Source of the DNA: JAEMQF01 sp963791595
Lineage (GTDB): Bacteria > Pseudomonadota > Gammaproteobacteria > Burkholderiales > Burkholderiaceae_C
DNA length: 64,000 nucleotides
Reading direction: 5' to 3'
NCBI GenBank assembly: GCA_963791595.1
Contig: CAWBTF010000014.1
Coordinates: forward strand, 248,001 to 312,000
Part shown: one piece after another, positions 1 to 10,703 of the stretch
Layout: each line of letters begins with the position of its first letter
How positions within the stretch are numbered: the stretch's first letter is position 1
Program-made: the position numbers and the translations under genes
Notes under the pieces: model-generated
What the model saw: only the letters and a program-made list of their open reading frames with translations
Told to the model about the DNA's origin: nothing
Databases searched by the model: none

Positions 1-642
1 CCACGCATCGCCCGCCAGCAACCCCACCGCGCTCAGCCCGACCGCGGTGACGCCGAGTTGATACAGCAGCGTCTTCTCGGCGCTCGCCGTGTTCAGGCCA
101 CTCGCGCGAATCGTCATCGTCGTGGCGCCCCACAGCAGCGCGGCAGCGACGCCGAGCGCGTCGCCCCACCATTGGCGCGGGCCGGCCGAAGGCTGCGAAA
201 AACTCTCGGCGAACGCCCACGCCACACCGGAAAACGCCAGCACCAGGCCCGCGGCCTGCACCGGTGCCAGCCGCTCCGACTTCGCGACAAAAGGCATTCC
301 CAACGCGACGACAAACGGCGCCAGGTACAGGAACACGACCATGCGCGACGCCGTCGTGAATTGCAGGCCGACGAAGATCGCGCCGAACTCCGCCGCGAAC
401 AAGGCCCCGGCGAGCAGACCTGCGCCCAACGTGCCGTCGCGATCGAACAGCGCCACGCCGCGCCAGCGCGCCCAGGCCCACACCAGCAAGGCGCCGACCA
501 GCGAGCGCCCTCCGGCTTGCAGCAGAGCGGGAACTCCGGCAGCGCCACTTTTACCGCCACTTGGTTCAGGCCCCACAAAAAACAGCACACCAGCAACACG
601 GCGGCAGGCGCGCGCGTCGAGCGCTTGCTTGCGGTCAGACAT
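1..642 (-). CDS. EamA/DMT-family permease, partial, two apparent frameshifts
   Basis: Probable 10-TM drug/metabolite transporter of the inner membrane; the C-terminus runs off the left edge. The ATG at 640-642 opens with MSDRKQALDARA, typical of this family. The first membrane helix (AVLLVCCFLWGLNQVAVK) is read in another frame, and VPALLQAGGRSLVGALLVWA and everything after it return to the ATG frame. This implies compensating single-base indels near 600 and 540. Later helices such as LVLAFSGVAWAFAE and GVAAALLWGATTMTIRA are well preserved, so sequencing error is likelier than decay. The ATG overlaps the stop of the rhombosortase gene (ATGTCTGA), so the two are probably cotranscribed. The substrate cannot be inferred. 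Confidence 0.75.
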   Translation of the reverse strand, partial: MSDRKQALDARACRRVAGVLFFVGPEPSGGKSGAAGVPALLQAGGRSLVGALLVWAWARWRGVALFDRDGTLGAGLLAGALFAAEFGAIFVGLQFTTASRMVVFLYLAPFVVALGMPFVAKSERLAPVQAAGLVLAFSGVAWAFAESFSQPSAGPRQWWGDALGVAAALLWGATTMTIRASGLNTASAEKTLLYQLGVTAVGLSAVGLLAGDAW

Positions 643-1237
643 CGGCCCTCCCGGCGCTGCGACGTTCGATCCAATGAGCGGCGGCGCCGCACGCCAGGCC
701 GGCGAGCAACCCGCTCAGGTGGGCGAGCGGCGCGACCATCAGGTTCAGGCCGGGGTGGAAAGTCGGCGGCGACCATGGGTATTCAAAGGCCACCTTGGCG
801 GTCACGCCCAGCGCGATCAATGCGCCGATGCGGCGCTGCCGCCCCGTGCCGGCCAGCAGCAGATGCACCGCGACCACCGCGACGCCGGCATGCAGCACGC
901 CCGACAGTCCGCCGTAATGCGCCAGCTCCGGGTCGGCCAACAGGCCCAGTTGCGTCAGCGGCCAAGCCGCCGCCCAAGCCAGGGCCATCGGCGCGCCGAC
1001 CCGAGCGGCCCAACCCAGCGCACCCACCAGCGTCACACCCGCGAGGTTGGCGAACAAGTGGGGCTGGCCGTAGTGCACCGCGACCGCACTGAAACAACGC
1101 CAAGGCTCCGCGATCCACACCGCCGGTTGCCAGTCGAGGGCTTCGGATTCGACGCGCGCGCCGATCAGCGCCGCCGTTCCAAGCAGCAGCGCGAGCGCGA
1201 TCCACAGGCGCGCCGCGCCGGGACCAGGCGCGCTCAA
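635..1237 (-). CDS. rrtA: Rhombosortase-type rhomboid intramembrane protease
   Basis: About 200-residue multi-pass membrane protein of the rhombosortase branch of rhomboid serine proteases. Known members process GlyGly-CTERM surface proteins in the inner membrane. Visible motifs are HLFANLAG (His near residue 60), GLSGVLH (candidate catalytic Ser ~112, followed four residues on by a His) and HLSGLLAG (candidate catalytic His ~173). The start is taken as TTG at 1235-1237, which overlaps the glnE stop (TTGA); the reading frame upstream of it runs through glnE and has no membrane character. It sits between glnE and the permease and is translationally coupled to both. I see no GlyGly-CTERM substrate in the window. 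Confidence 0.72.
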   Translation of the reverse strand: MSAPGPGAARLWIALALLLGTAALIGARVESEALDWQPAVWIAEPWRCFSAVAVHYGQPHLFANLAGVTLVGALGWAARVGAPMALAWAAAWPLTQLGLLADPELAHYGGLSGVLHAGVAVVAVHLLLAGTGRQRRIGALIALGVTAKVAFEYPWSPPTFHPGLNLMVAPLAHLSGLLAGLACGAAAHWIERRSAGRADV

Positions 1238-4032
1238 GCGAACACGGCGCGCCACAGCTCGAGCACGGCGTTGCGCTGCTTCTGCATGGCATCGGCGTCG
1301 AGTTGCGTCGGTTGCTCGTCGAGCCGCGCGCGGTGCTGGGCGCGGCGCAGGTCTCGATAGGCGCCGGCCGCGGCTTCGCCCACGGGGCTGGGCAACAGTC
1401 CACAAGCCTGAGCCCGCTGCAACAAGGCGATATTGCCGGCGTTGGCCAGCAATTCGGCGTGCTTCGCGCCTCGCGTCAACACCAGGAACTGGACCGCGAA
1501 CTCGACATCCATCATCCCGCCCGGGCTGTGTTTCACGTCGAAGCGATCCGCCTTGACCGGGTGCGCCTGGCGCACCTTGTCGCGCATCACCTGGATCTCG
1601 GTGCGCAGCGCCAGCACATCGCGCGGCGCGCACAGCACCGCCCGGCGCACCGCTTCAAAGCGCTCTTCCAGCGAGCGAGCGCCGGCGCACCAGCGCGCCC
1701 GCGTCAGCGCCTGGTGTTCCCAAGTCCACGCCGTGTTGCTGCCGCGCCCGCTCTGGTAGTTCTCGAACGACTCGATCGAGGTCACGAGCATGCCCGAGTT
1801 GCCGTTCGGCCGCAGCGCGGTGTCGATGTCGAACAGCTCGCCCGCGCTGGTGCGCAGCGTCAGCCAGGTGATCAGCTTGCGCGTGAATGCGCCGTAGATC
1901 TCGGCGGCGCGCTCGTCCGGGTCGTCGTAGAGAAACACCACGTCCAGGTCGCTGCCGTAACCGAGTTCCTTGCCGCCGAGCTTGCCGTAGGCGATCACCG
2001 CGAATTGCGGTTCGGGCCGGTGCGCCTGCTTCAAGTGCCCCCAGGCCCAGCGCAGCGCGCAGTCGAGCGTGGCGTCGGCGAGCGCCGAAAGCTCATCGGC
2101 CACCTGCTCGACGCTGAGTTCGCCTTCCACGTCGCGCACGAGGGTGCGGAACACCTCGGCGTGGTGGGCCCGACGCAGCGAGTCGAGCAGCGATTCTTCG
2201 TCGGCCTGGCCGGAGCGCTGCCACGCCTGATGGCGCGCTTCCAGCTCGCGCGTGAACACCGCCGGGTCGAAGCGCCCGTGCAGCAGCCGTTCGTCGGCGA
2301 GTTCGTCGATCACGCCCGGGTGCAGCATCAGGTAGCGCATCGGCCAGCGCGCCAGGCCGAGCAGGCGCAGCAGGCGCGCCTGCACCTCGGGCCGCTCGAC
2401 CAGCAGCGCGAGGTAACTTTCGCGCCGCAGCAGCGGCTCGAGCCAATCGATGAATCGCAGCGCCGCTTCGGCGCTGCACGTGCCCTCGCGATGCGCCAAC
2501 GCCGCGCGCTCGATCAGGCGCGCCAGGCGCAGCTTGGCGGCGTCGCGCAGCATCGCGATCTTCGGCCGCGCGCGCAACTCGCGCACGCGCGCCGCGAGTG
2601 CGTCCGGCAATTGCTCGGCAAAGCCCTCGCTGTCCACCGGCAGCGCCTGCGTGCCGCAGGCCTTGCATGCGCCGTTGCCGTTGGCGCCGGCCGAGGGTGC
2701 GCGGCCGTCGTGCAGCAACGCGTCGAACTCGGTCGCGACGAATTCGCGGATTTCGCCCAGCTTGTCCAGCAACTCGCAGGCTTCGGCATCGCAAACGAAG
2801 CCCATGGCGCGCGCGATCCACGCCAGGTCGCCGTCTTGCGTGGGCAGCAGATGCGTCTGCTGATCGTCGAGGTACTGGATGCGGTGTTCGACCCGGCGCA
2901 GGAACGTGTACGCCTCGGCCAGCCGCGCCGCGTTCGCGGCCTTCATCAGGCCCGCGGCGGCCAGTTTGTCGAGCGCCTTCAGCGTCGAGCGCGTGCGCAT
3001 TTCGGGAAACTGCCCGCCGCGAACGACAAGCAGCAACTGCACGATGAATTCGATCTCGCGGATACCGCCGCGCGACAGCTTCACGTCGTTCGAACGCTGC
3101 GGCCGACCCGCGGCGCGGCGCTGCGCTTCGTCGCGCACCTTCTGGTGCAACTGGCGCAAGCCCTCAAACACACCGTAGTCCAGGTAACGGCGGTAGACGA
3201 AGGCGGTGACGATCGAGCGCAGCGCATCCGTGCTGCGATCGCCAGCCTCCAGCCGCGGCGCGACCACCCGGCTTTTCAGCCAGGCAAAGCGTTCCCACTC
3301 GCGGCCCTGGGCTTGCAGGTACTCCTCGAGCATCGGCAGGCTCACGACCGGCGGACCTGAGTTGCCGTTCGGGCGCAGCGCCAGGTCGACGCGGAACACG
3401 AAGCCGTCTTCCGTCACATCGCCGATCAGCGCGTACAGGCTGCGCGCGACCTGCGAAAAGTATTCGTGCGCCGAGACCTGGCGCGCGCCATCGGTCTGCC
3501 CGTCGTCGCCGTAGACATAGATCAAATCGATGTCGGACGACACGTTCAGCTCGCGCCCGCCGAGCTTGCCCATGCCGATCACCCAGAACGGGATGCGCTG
3601 GCCGGCGGCGTCGCGCGGCACGCCGAAGCGCTGGTCCTGCTCGTCTTGCGCTTGCTGCAACGCCAGGCACAGCGTGACTTCGGCGAGCTCGGTCATCGCA
3701 CCGGTCACGTCGGCGAGAGGCGCACCTTGTTCCACGTCAAGCACCGCGAGCCTCTCCAGCACCAGTTGGCGCGCCACGCGCAGCGCCACCGGCAAGGCCC
3801 GGCCGCCGCTGCGCTGGCGTTCGATCAAGGCACCGATGCTGGCGCGATCCGGCACGCCGGCTTCGAGCAGCGGCAACTCGGCGCCGTAGCGGCGCCGCAC
3901 ACGCTGCACGAAGCGGCTGTGGTCGGCTCGGGCGCCGCCCGAATTCACGCCCGAAAACGCGGGCGCGGCCGGCGCCGTGGTGAGCGCCGCTGTCGACGCC
4001 GATTCAAGGGGCTGCGTTGAGGCGGAATCCAT
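1234..4032 (-). CDS. glnE: Bifunctional glutamine synthetase adenylyltransferase/adenylyl-removing enzyme
   Basis: 932-residue cytoplasmic enzyme, the usual GlnE length. It attaches AMP to, and removes it from, glutamine synthetase in response to PII. Two nucleotidyltransferase domains are visible: GMGKLGGRELNVSSDIDL (residues ~153-170) and AYGKLGGKELGYGSDLD in the second half, each with the GS...DxD metal-binding signature, followed by RPNGNSG and GGMMDVEF/GGIREIEF motifs. The ATG at 4032 gives a full-length N-terminus. The frame is intact over 2.8 kb, unlike many neighbours. It overlaps the downstream rhombosortase gene by four bases and is divergent from the yhdP-like gene. Confidence 0.97.
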   Translation of the reverse strand: MDSASTQPLESASTAALTTAPAAPAFSGVNSGGARADHSRFVQRVRRRYGAELPLLEAGVPDRASIGALIERQRSGGRALPVALRVARQLVLERLAVLDVEQGAPLADVTGAMTELAEVTLCLALQQAQDEQDQRFGVPRDAAGQRIPFWVIGMGKLGGRELNVSSDIDLIYVYGDDGQTDGARQVSAHEYFSQVARSLYALIGDVTEDGFVFRVDLALRPNGNSGPPVVSLPMLEEYLQAQGREWERFAWLKSRVVAPRLEAGDRSTDALRSIVTAFVYRRYLDYGVFEGLRQLHQKVRDEAQRRAAGRPQRSNDVKLSRGGIREIEFIVQLLLVVRGGQFPEMRTRSTLKALDKLAAAGLMKAANAARLAEAYTFLRRVEHRIQYLDDQQTHLLPTQDGDLAWIARAMGFVCDAEACELLDKLGEIREFVATEFDALLHDGRAPSAGANGNGACKACGTQALPVDSEGFAEQLPDALAARVRELRARPKIAMLRDAAKLRLARLIERAALAHREGTCSAEAALRFIDWLEPLLRRESYLALLVERPEVQARLLRLLGLARWPMRYLMLHPGVIDELADERLLHGRFDPAVFTRELEARHQAWQRSGQADEESLLDSLRRAHHAEVFRTLVRDVEGELSVEQVADELSALADATLDCALRWAWGHLKQAHRPEPQFAVIAYGKLGGKELGYGSDLDVVFLYDDPDERAAEIYGAFTRKLITWLTLRTSAGELFDIDTALRPNGNSGMLVTSIESFENYQSGRGSNTAWTWEHQALTRARWCAGARSLEERFEAVRRAVLCAPRDVLALRTEIQVMRDKVRQAHPVKADRFDVKHSPGGMMDVEFAVQFLVLTRGAKHAELLANAGNIALLQRAQACGLLPSPVGEAAAGAYRDLRRAQHRARLDEQPTQLDADAMQKQRNAVLELWRAVFA

Positions 4033-4098
4033 CGTGCTGCGCGCGATTCACTGTGATAGATTGACCCGGCCTCGGACGACGAAGACTGCTTGAATGTC

Positions 4099-4176
4099 GA
4101 CCCCCGGCCGCGGAGTACCGCGTCCGCCCCCCGAGGGGGCGAGCAACTGTCTTCGGAGCGGCCGGGCGACAGTTGC
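4099..4176. repeat. REP-like palindromic repeat A, copy 1
   Basis: A ~78-bp unit in the glnE/yhdP-like divergent gap. It begins CCCCCGGCCGCGGAGTACC, carries a small CCCCCC/GGGGG hairpin, and ends in a perfect 9-bp inverted repeat, GCAACTGTC (4143-4151) and GACAGTTGC (4168-4176), around TTCGGAGCGGCCGGGC. The same unit, slightly longer in the middle, recurs at 59461-59567 inside fhcB. It lies between the two divergent start codons, so it could affect the leader of either gene. Confidence 0.85.
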
Positions 4177-4208
4177 CTTGCCGCAAGCCGCCTCGTCACG
4201 CCAAACGC

Positions 4209-7200
4209 ATGTCAACGCCCGTCTCACCATTCGACGAACCGCTGCTGGAGCCCGCAGCCGGCCGCGGCGTCGAGCCCGGCACCAACCGGCGCAGACGTTG
4301 GCTGTTGCGCCTGCTGCTGTGGCCGGTGCTGTTGCTGTGGATTCTGCTCGCGCTGGCGTGGCTGGCACTGCATTGGCTGATTCTGCCGCACATCGAAGAA
4401 TGGCGTGCCCCGATCGAGCAGCGCGCCAGCGCGGCGCTCGGCGCGCCGGTACAAATCGGTCAGATCACGGTGCGCTCGCGCGGTTGGGTGCCGGCGCTGG
4501 AACTGCGCGACGTCAAGCTGCTCGACGCGCAACAGCGCACCGCGCTGCACCTGCCGCGCGTGGCGGTGGCGATTTCGCCGCAGTCGCTGCTCGACCTGAA
4601 GGTGAACTTCGACCAGTTGCTGATCGAAGGCGCCGAGCTCGACGTGCGCCGCAGCGCCGACGGCCGGATCTTCGTCGCCGGCATCGACCTGAGCGGCGGC
4701 ACGACAGGCGGCGAGAACACGGTCGCCGACTGGTTCTTGTCGCAACACGAATTCGCGATCCGCGGCGGCACATTGCGCTGGACCGACGAGCAGCGCGGCG
4801 CGCCGATGGTCGCGCTGACCGACGTGCAGCTCGTCATGCGCAACGGCCTGCGCACGCACGACCTGCGCCTGGACGCGACACCGCCACTCGACTGGGGCGA
4901 CCGCTTCCAGCTCACCGGGCGCTTCACCCAGCCGCTGATGGCGCCGGCGAGCCACTGGCAACGTTGGAGCGGGCGCGCGTTCGTGGAACTGCCGCGTGCC
5001 GACCTGAGCCAGTTGCGCCACCACGCCGACCTGCCGTTCGAGCTGAGCGAGGGCCTGGGCGCGTTGCGCGGCTGGTTCGAGCTGCGCGACGGTTCGCTGC
5101 AGGCAGCCACCATCGACCTGAACCTGAACCAGGTGGCGCTGCGATTGGGAGCGAAAGTCGATGAACTGCGCGTCACGCAGCTGCAGGGGCGAATCGACGC
5201 GCTGCGCGACAGCGAGGGCTTGACGCTGACGCTCGAACGCTTCGGCTTCGTCACCAGCGACGCGATGCGCTGGCCCGGCGGCGACCTGAAACTGAAACTT
5301 CGCCAGCGCAGCGGCGAAGCACCCGAGCGGCGGCGAGTTCAGTGCGCAGCATCTCGACTTGGCCTTGCTCGCGCAAATCGCCTCGCGGGTCCCGCTGGGT
5401 GCGGCGCTGCACCAGATGCTCTCCGAGCTCAAACCCAAGGGCGACTTGCGCGACCTCACTGCGCGCTGGGACGGCGCGCTCGACGCGCCGAGCCGCTACC
5501 AAGTCAAAGGCCAGTTGACGGGTCTGTCGCTCGCGGCGCGCGCATCGGACGAGCCGCACCGCATCGGCCGGCCGGGTTTGCGCAACGCGTCGCTGCAACT
5601 CACCGCCAGCGAAAAAGGCGGCAGCGCGCGGCTCGACGTGCGCGATGGTGCGCTCGACGTTCCCGGCCTGTTCGAAGACCCGCGCATCAAGCTCGACCGC
5701 CTGGGCGCCGACCTGGAATGGCGCATCGTCGCTGGCCGGGCCACGCTGACGGTGAAGAACGCGAGCCTGGCGAACCCTGACGCGAGCGGCGAATTCGAAG
5801 CGAAGTGGAACTCCGGCGCCGGCGCGGAGGGTTTTGGCCGCGGCGCGCGCTGGCCCGGCGAGGTGGAAGTGACGGGCCGCCTGACGCAAGGCCTTGCGCT
5901 GCGCGCCGCGCGTTACCTGCCGCTGGGCATTCCCGAGCCGGCGCGGCGCTATGTGGAGCGCGCTGTGAAGGGCGGCCAGGTGCGCCGCCTGGACTTGCGC
6001 ATCAAGGGCGACTTGTGGGACTTCCCGTATTTCGACCCCGCCGCGCAAGGCGAATTTCGCCTCGCGGTGCTCGCCGACAACGTCGACTTCGCCTTCGTTC
6101 CCAGCGTACCGGCCACGGCCACCGAGCCGGCCTATGTGTCGCCCTGGCCCGAGCTGACGCGCGTCAGCGGCGAGTTGATCATCGACCGGGCGTCGCTCGA
6201 AATCAAAGGCGCGCAGGCGCAGATCGGCGGCGTGGCGTGGCGCGGCGTGAACGGCCATATTCGCAGCCTGATCGAGCAACGGATGCTGGTGCTGAACGGC
6301 AGCGCGCGCGGCAGCGCGGCGGAGATGCTGCGCATCGTCAACGCGACTCCGGTGGCCGACTGGACCTCGCGCGCGCTGGCGCGCACCACGGCCAGCGGCG
6401 ACGCCGAGCTTGAACTCGGCCTGCAGATCACACTGCGCGATCTGCCCAGGTCGCAGGTCAAAGGCAGCGTGCTGCTCGCCGGCAACGACGTTCGCATCAG
6501 CCCCGACACGCCGCTGCTCGCCGCCGCGAAGGGCCGCGTCGATTTCAGCCACAAGGGCTTCAACGTGGTCGGCGCGACCGCCAACGCGTACGGCGGCGAA
6601 GTCGCTTTCGACGGCGGCGTTCAAGCCGACGGCACACTGCGCTTTTCGGGCCAAGGCAGCGCGAGCGTCGAGGCGCTGCGCAAGGCGAGCGAACTCGGCC
6701 TGCTGTCGCGCGTGGCGACGCAGCTCAGCGGCAAGGTCAACTACCGCCTGGGATTGAACTTCGTGCAGGGCCTGCCCGAGATCAGCGTCACGAGCGATCT
6801 GGTGGGCATCGCCAGCGCCTTGCCGGCGCCGCTCAACAAGGCGGCCGAAACGCCCCTGGCGATGCGCTACTCGACGAGCATTCAGCGCGAAACGCTCCGC
6901 CCCGGGCGCAAACTCGCCGACACGCTGGCGTTCGAACTCGGCTCGTTGCTCAAGCTGCAGTACCAGCGTGACATTTCCGGACGCGAAGCGCGCGTGCTCG
7001 CGGGGGCGATCGGCATCGGCCAGGAACCGCCGGCGCTGGCGCAGGGCGTCGCGGTGAATGCGACGCTGGGCGCGGTGAACCTCGACGCATGGGAAGCAGC
7101 GTACCGCAAGTTGTTCGACGGCGATATCGACCTGGCCGACGACGACGCGGCCGACGCCGGGGCGGGCCTGGGCTATGGCCCGACGCGCCTGACGGTGCGT

Positions 7201-8366
7201 GCCCTGGAACTGATCACCGGCGGACGCCGCATCACCGGTCTGGCGGCCGGCATCACGCGCGACCCCGGCCAGTGGCGCGGCTCGGTTGAGTCCGACCAGT
7301 TGAGCGGTTATGTCGAGTTCCGGCCGGCGCGGCGCGCGGCCACGCCCAGTGCCGCTTCGGCCACAGCGGCGGCGGTATCTTCCGCGGCGAACGCCGGGCG
7401 CATCTACGCCAGGCTGTCGCGCCTGTCGCTGCCGAAGAGCGACGTCGAACAGATCGAGCGTTTGCTCGACGAGCCGCCGACCAGCGCGCCCGCGCTCGAC
7501 ATCGTCGTCGAGGACTTCGAACTGCGCGGCAAGCGCCTGGGCCGCGTGGAGATCGTCGCGCTGAACCAGCTCGCCGGCGCGGAGCCGCGCGCGGCGCGCG
7601 AGTGGCGCTTGTCGAAGTTCAACATGACCACCCCCGAGGCGCAGTTGAGCGCGACCGGGCAATGGTCTCCAGGGTCGGCCGGCTCAGCCGGCACCGCCGC
7701 TGCGCGCCGCGCCGAGATGGACTTCAAGCTCGAATTGCGCGACAGCGGCGCGTTTCTCGAGCGGCTCGGCCTGGGCAAGGCGGTGCGCGGCGGCAAGGGG
7801 CAACTCGCGGGCAGGTGGCGTGGCTCGGCTCGCCGCTGTCGCTCGACTTCGCCACCATGAGCGGGCGCTTCAACGTCGCCATCGAGGCCGGCCAGTTCCT
7901 CAAGGCCGACCCGGGCGCGGCACGGCTGCTCGGCGTGCTCAGCCTGCAAGCGCTGCCGCGCCGGCTGCTGTTCGACTTTCGCGACGTCTTCGAAGACGGT
8001 TTCGGCTTCGACAGTTTTCAGGGCGACGTGCGCATCGACAAAGGCGTGGCGCACACCAACAACCTGCGCATGCGCGGCGTGCAAGCGGTGGTGCTGATGG
8101 AGGGCAGCGCCGACATCGGCCAGGAGTCGCAGGACCTGCGCGTCGTCGTCGTTCCCGAGATCAACGCCGGCACCGCGTCGCTCGCCTACGCCGTGATCAA
8201 CCCCGCCGTCGGCCTGGGCACCTTTCTCGCGCAACTGTTCCTGCGCCGGCCGTTGAGCGAAGCCGGCACGCGCGAGTTCCACGTCACCGGGCCATGGGCC
8301 ACGCCGCAGGTCGACCGCATCGAGCGCAAGGCCGAGGCGCCCTCTGCCACGCCGGCGCCGCGTTGA
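4209..8366 (+). CDS. yhdP: YhdP/AsmA-like envelope protein, two apparent frameshifts
   Basis: Very large (about 1,385 codons) AsmA-superfamily protein of the YhdP type (TIGR02099), a family tied to lipid transport between inner and outer membranes. After the ATG at 4209 comes a Pro/Arg-rich cytoplasmic stretch, then one strong signal anchor (LLLWPVLLLWILLALAWLAL), then a long periplasmic beta-rich region. The C-terminus has the conserved VVVVPEINAGTASLAYAVINP segment. The reading changes frame near 5328 (an extra C in CCCGAGCGGCGG) and near 7812 (a base apparently missing in GCGGGCAGG). Single corrections restore continuous family sequence, so these are probably sequence errors. The start codon lies ~30 bp after repeat A. 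Confidence 0.88.
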
Positions 8367-8403
8367 CCGATTCAGCGGCGAATTCCCGACGAGAATGGGC
8401 CCG

Positions 8404-9237
8404 ATGAAGATCGCTGCCGTGCAAATGGTTTCCACGCCCGACGTGGCGCGCAATCTCGACGCCGCACGGCGCCTGATCGCACAGGCCGCGGCGCAGGGCG
8501 CCGAGCTGGTCGCGCTGCCCGAGTACTTCTGCCTGATGGGGCGCAATGACCGCGACAAGCTCGACGTCGCCGAGCTGCCGCTGGGTGAACAGGGCGCGGG
8601 CGATTCGCGCGGCGGCCCGATCCAGCAGGCCTTGTCGGCCGCGGCGCTCGCGCATCGAATCTGGCTGATCGGCGGCACGCTGCCGCTGCGCTGCGCCGAC
8701 CCGCAGCGCGTGCGCAACAGCAACCTAGTGTTCGCGCCCGACGGCAACCTGGCCGCGCGCTACGACAAGATGCACCTGTTCCGGTTCGAGTCCGGCCGCG
8801 AACGCTACGACGAAGGCCGTGTGCTCGAGGCCGGCAGCGAACCCGTAGCGGTGCAATGCGGCGCGCTGCGCGTCGGCTTGAGCGTGTGCTACGACCTGCG
8901 TTTCCCCGAGCTCTACCGCGCACTGATGAAGCCGCCCTGCGATCTGATCTCGGTGCCGTCGGCGTTCACCTACACGACAGGCAGCGCGCATTGGGAGCTG
9001 TTGCTGTGTGCGCGCGCGGTCGAGAACCAGGCCTACGTGATCGCACCGGCGCAAGGCGGTACGCATGAAAACGGCCGGCGCACCTGGGGCCACAGCATGA
9101 TCGTCGACCCCTGGGGCGATGTGCTCGACGTGCTGGTCGAAGGCGAAGGCATCGTCATCGCGGATGTCGACGCTGCGCGCCTGGCCTCGGTGCGCGCGCA
9201 GCTGCCGGCGCTCGAGCATCGGCGTTTGGGCGGCTGA
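8404..9237 (+). CDS. Carbon-nitrogen hydrolase (Nit/omega-amidase type)
   Basis: 277-residue cytoplasmic amidase of the nitrilase superfamily, close to the Nit1/YbeM group that hydrolyses deaminated glutathione or omega-amides. The Glu-Lys-Cys triad is visible: E40 in LVALPEYFCLMG, K122 in RYDKMHLF and C162 in LSVCYDLRFPELYR. Two in-frame ATGs (8395, 8404) are possible; the second starts the conserved MKIAAVQMVS. It begins 38 bp after the yhdP-like stop. This yhdP, nitrilase order is common in betaproteobacteria, where tldD often follows, but no tldD follows here. Confidence 0.92.
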   Translation: MKIAAVQMVSTPDVARNLDAARRLIAQAAAQGAELVALPEYFCLMGRNDRDKLDVAELPLGEQGAGDSRGGPIQQALSAAALAHRIWLIGGTLPLRCADPQRVRNSNLVFAPDGNLAARYDKMHLFRFESGRERYDEGRVLEAGSEPVAVQCGALRVGLSVCYDLRFPELYRALMKPPCDLISVPSAFTYTTGSAHWELLLCARAVENQAYVIAPAQGGTHENGRRTWGHSMIVDPWGDVLDVLVEGEGIVIADVDAARLASVRAQLPALEHRRLGG

Positions 9238-9440
9238 TCGGCCTCGGCGGGATCGCCACCGCACGACGCCGACCCGACGCGATCCGCCGAACCAGGCGCT
9301 GCGCTGTCAGCGCGGCGCAACGCCCGAGTGATCCTGCGCTTGCGGCGGTCAACGAGGCACCCATCGCGTGGCTATCATGCGGCGCTCGCCGTTCGCGCCC
9401 TCTGTGGCGCGATCCCTGTCCCCCAAGAACAAGGACCGCC

Positions 9441-10089
9441 ATGCACCGCATCACCCCACTCACCGCCAGCGCCATCGCCGCCCTCGCCTTCGTCTCGACC
9501 TCGGCATTCGCGGGCCGCCCGCTGAGCGTCGACGATGCGAACATCGACGACAAGGGCACCGGCCACATCGAAGCCTGGGCCGCGCGCGAGCCCGGCAAGG
9601 CCGACGTGATCAACGTCGCGCCGGCGTATTCGCCGTGGCAGGTGGTGGAACTGTCGGGCCTGCTGTCGCGCAACCGAACCAACTCGATCAGCTCCGTCGG
9701 CGTGCTCGCGCGCGTGCAAGTCACCGAGCCGAAGAAGTCCGGCTGCAATTTCCTGGTGGCGCTCGGCCATCAACATTTCAGTCCCGGGCGGCAACCTGCC
9801 CTTCGCCTATACCGCCGCCACCTGCAACAGAAACGACTTCACGCTGCACGGCAACCTCGGCGCTGCCAAACCCTCGAGCGGCTCGAGCTTCGGCACCTGG
9901 GGCATCGCCCTCGAACACGACACCGGCACCTTCACCGCGCACATCGAGTCGTTCGGCCAGGAGGATTCGAAGCCCACATTCCAAGTCGGCGCGCGCCGCG
10001 AAGTGGCGAAGGGCTGGCAGGTGGATGGGACGCTGGGGCGGTTTGACGGGGAGACGATTTTCAGTTTGGGGGTGAAGTTCAGCTTTTGA
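9441..10089 (+). CDS. Secreted protein of unknown function, one frameshift
   Basis: The ATG is followed by a clear Sec signal peptide ending ALAFVSTSAFA/GRPLSV. The mature part (DDANIDDKGTGHIEAW, then LEHDTGTFTAHIESFGQ and a final GRFDGETIFSLGVKFSF) has alternating residues and a terminal Phe, as in outer-membrane or periplasmic beta proteins. The frame breaks near 9765; restoring one base reads AINISVPGGNLPFAYTAATC and continues to the TGA at 10087. I do not recognise a named family. It is followed at once by palindromic repeat B copy 1. Confidence 0.65.
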
Positions 10090-10154
10090 CGAATTCCGTG
10101 TAGGCGACTGGATCCGGCCCTGCGCTGGCTGTCCGTGTGCGGGCATCGTCTCCA

Positions 10155-10590
10155 GCGCGCCTACGTCCGCGCGGCAGGGCGATGGCGGCGCCCCCGTTCT
10201 CCGGCCCACGCTCGCGGGGTACCACCGAGGTCGGCCACGGCCATTCTCGTCATCACCGCCAGTGCCCTGGAAGCGCTTGCGGGCCACCGCGAATGGGGCC
10301 TCCGAACGGGGGCACCACCACCGCCCTGTGCACGGTCGTTGGCGCGGCACCTCGTTGCCCGTCACCTTGGGTGCCGGGGCAGGTGGCTCGGGGTACGTTC
10401 GCAGGCCCCATTCGCGGTGGCCCGCAAGCGCATCCGGGCACCGGCGGTGTTGACGCATGAACGCCTCCCTGTCCACGGCTGGTACCCCGCGAGCGTGGGC
10501 CGGAGAACGTACCCCGGGCCGCCTGCCCCTTGCACGGGCCTGCGGGTGAATCTTCGCGACGCCGGCACGCAGCCCCACCCGACACCGGCA
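10155..10590. repeat. Long palindromic repeat B, copy 1
   Basis: A ~435-bp non-coding element filling the 10.09-10.70 kb gap. It is a set of nested inverted repeats: the outer arm TTCTCCGGCCCACGCTCGCG (from 10197) returns inverted at ~10487-10506, and an inner arm TTGCGGGCCACCGCGAATGG (from 10277) returns inverted at ~10407-10426. The end reads GACACCGGC. Copies lie at 15253 (direct), 26182 (inverted) and 42319 (direct, shortened). The whole unit could fold into one large stem. It contains no convincing reading frame. Confidence 0.85.
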
Positions 10591-10703
10591 ATGCCCGCGT
10601 GGCATGAGCGAAAGCGAGATAGACAGCGCCCCACCTTCCTGTCATCGTCCAACGCCGAACGGTGACCCTGCAGCGCGGCACGCCTGCGGACGAAAGGCCC
10701 GCC

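Noticed and set aside
1303..3360. A 685-codon open frame opposite glnE
   Set aside because: High-GC antisense artefact; glnE has both catalytic motifs in the other strand.
4094..5164. A plus-strand frame starting in repeat A and overlapping the yhdP-like gene
   Set aside because: Arg/Ala-rich shadow in the wrong frame; the YhdP frame has the signal anchor and family sequence.
9238..9440. Possible small gene or RNA upstream of the secreted protein
   Set aside because: No convincing start with ribosome binding site and no stable structure beyond ordinary GC content.
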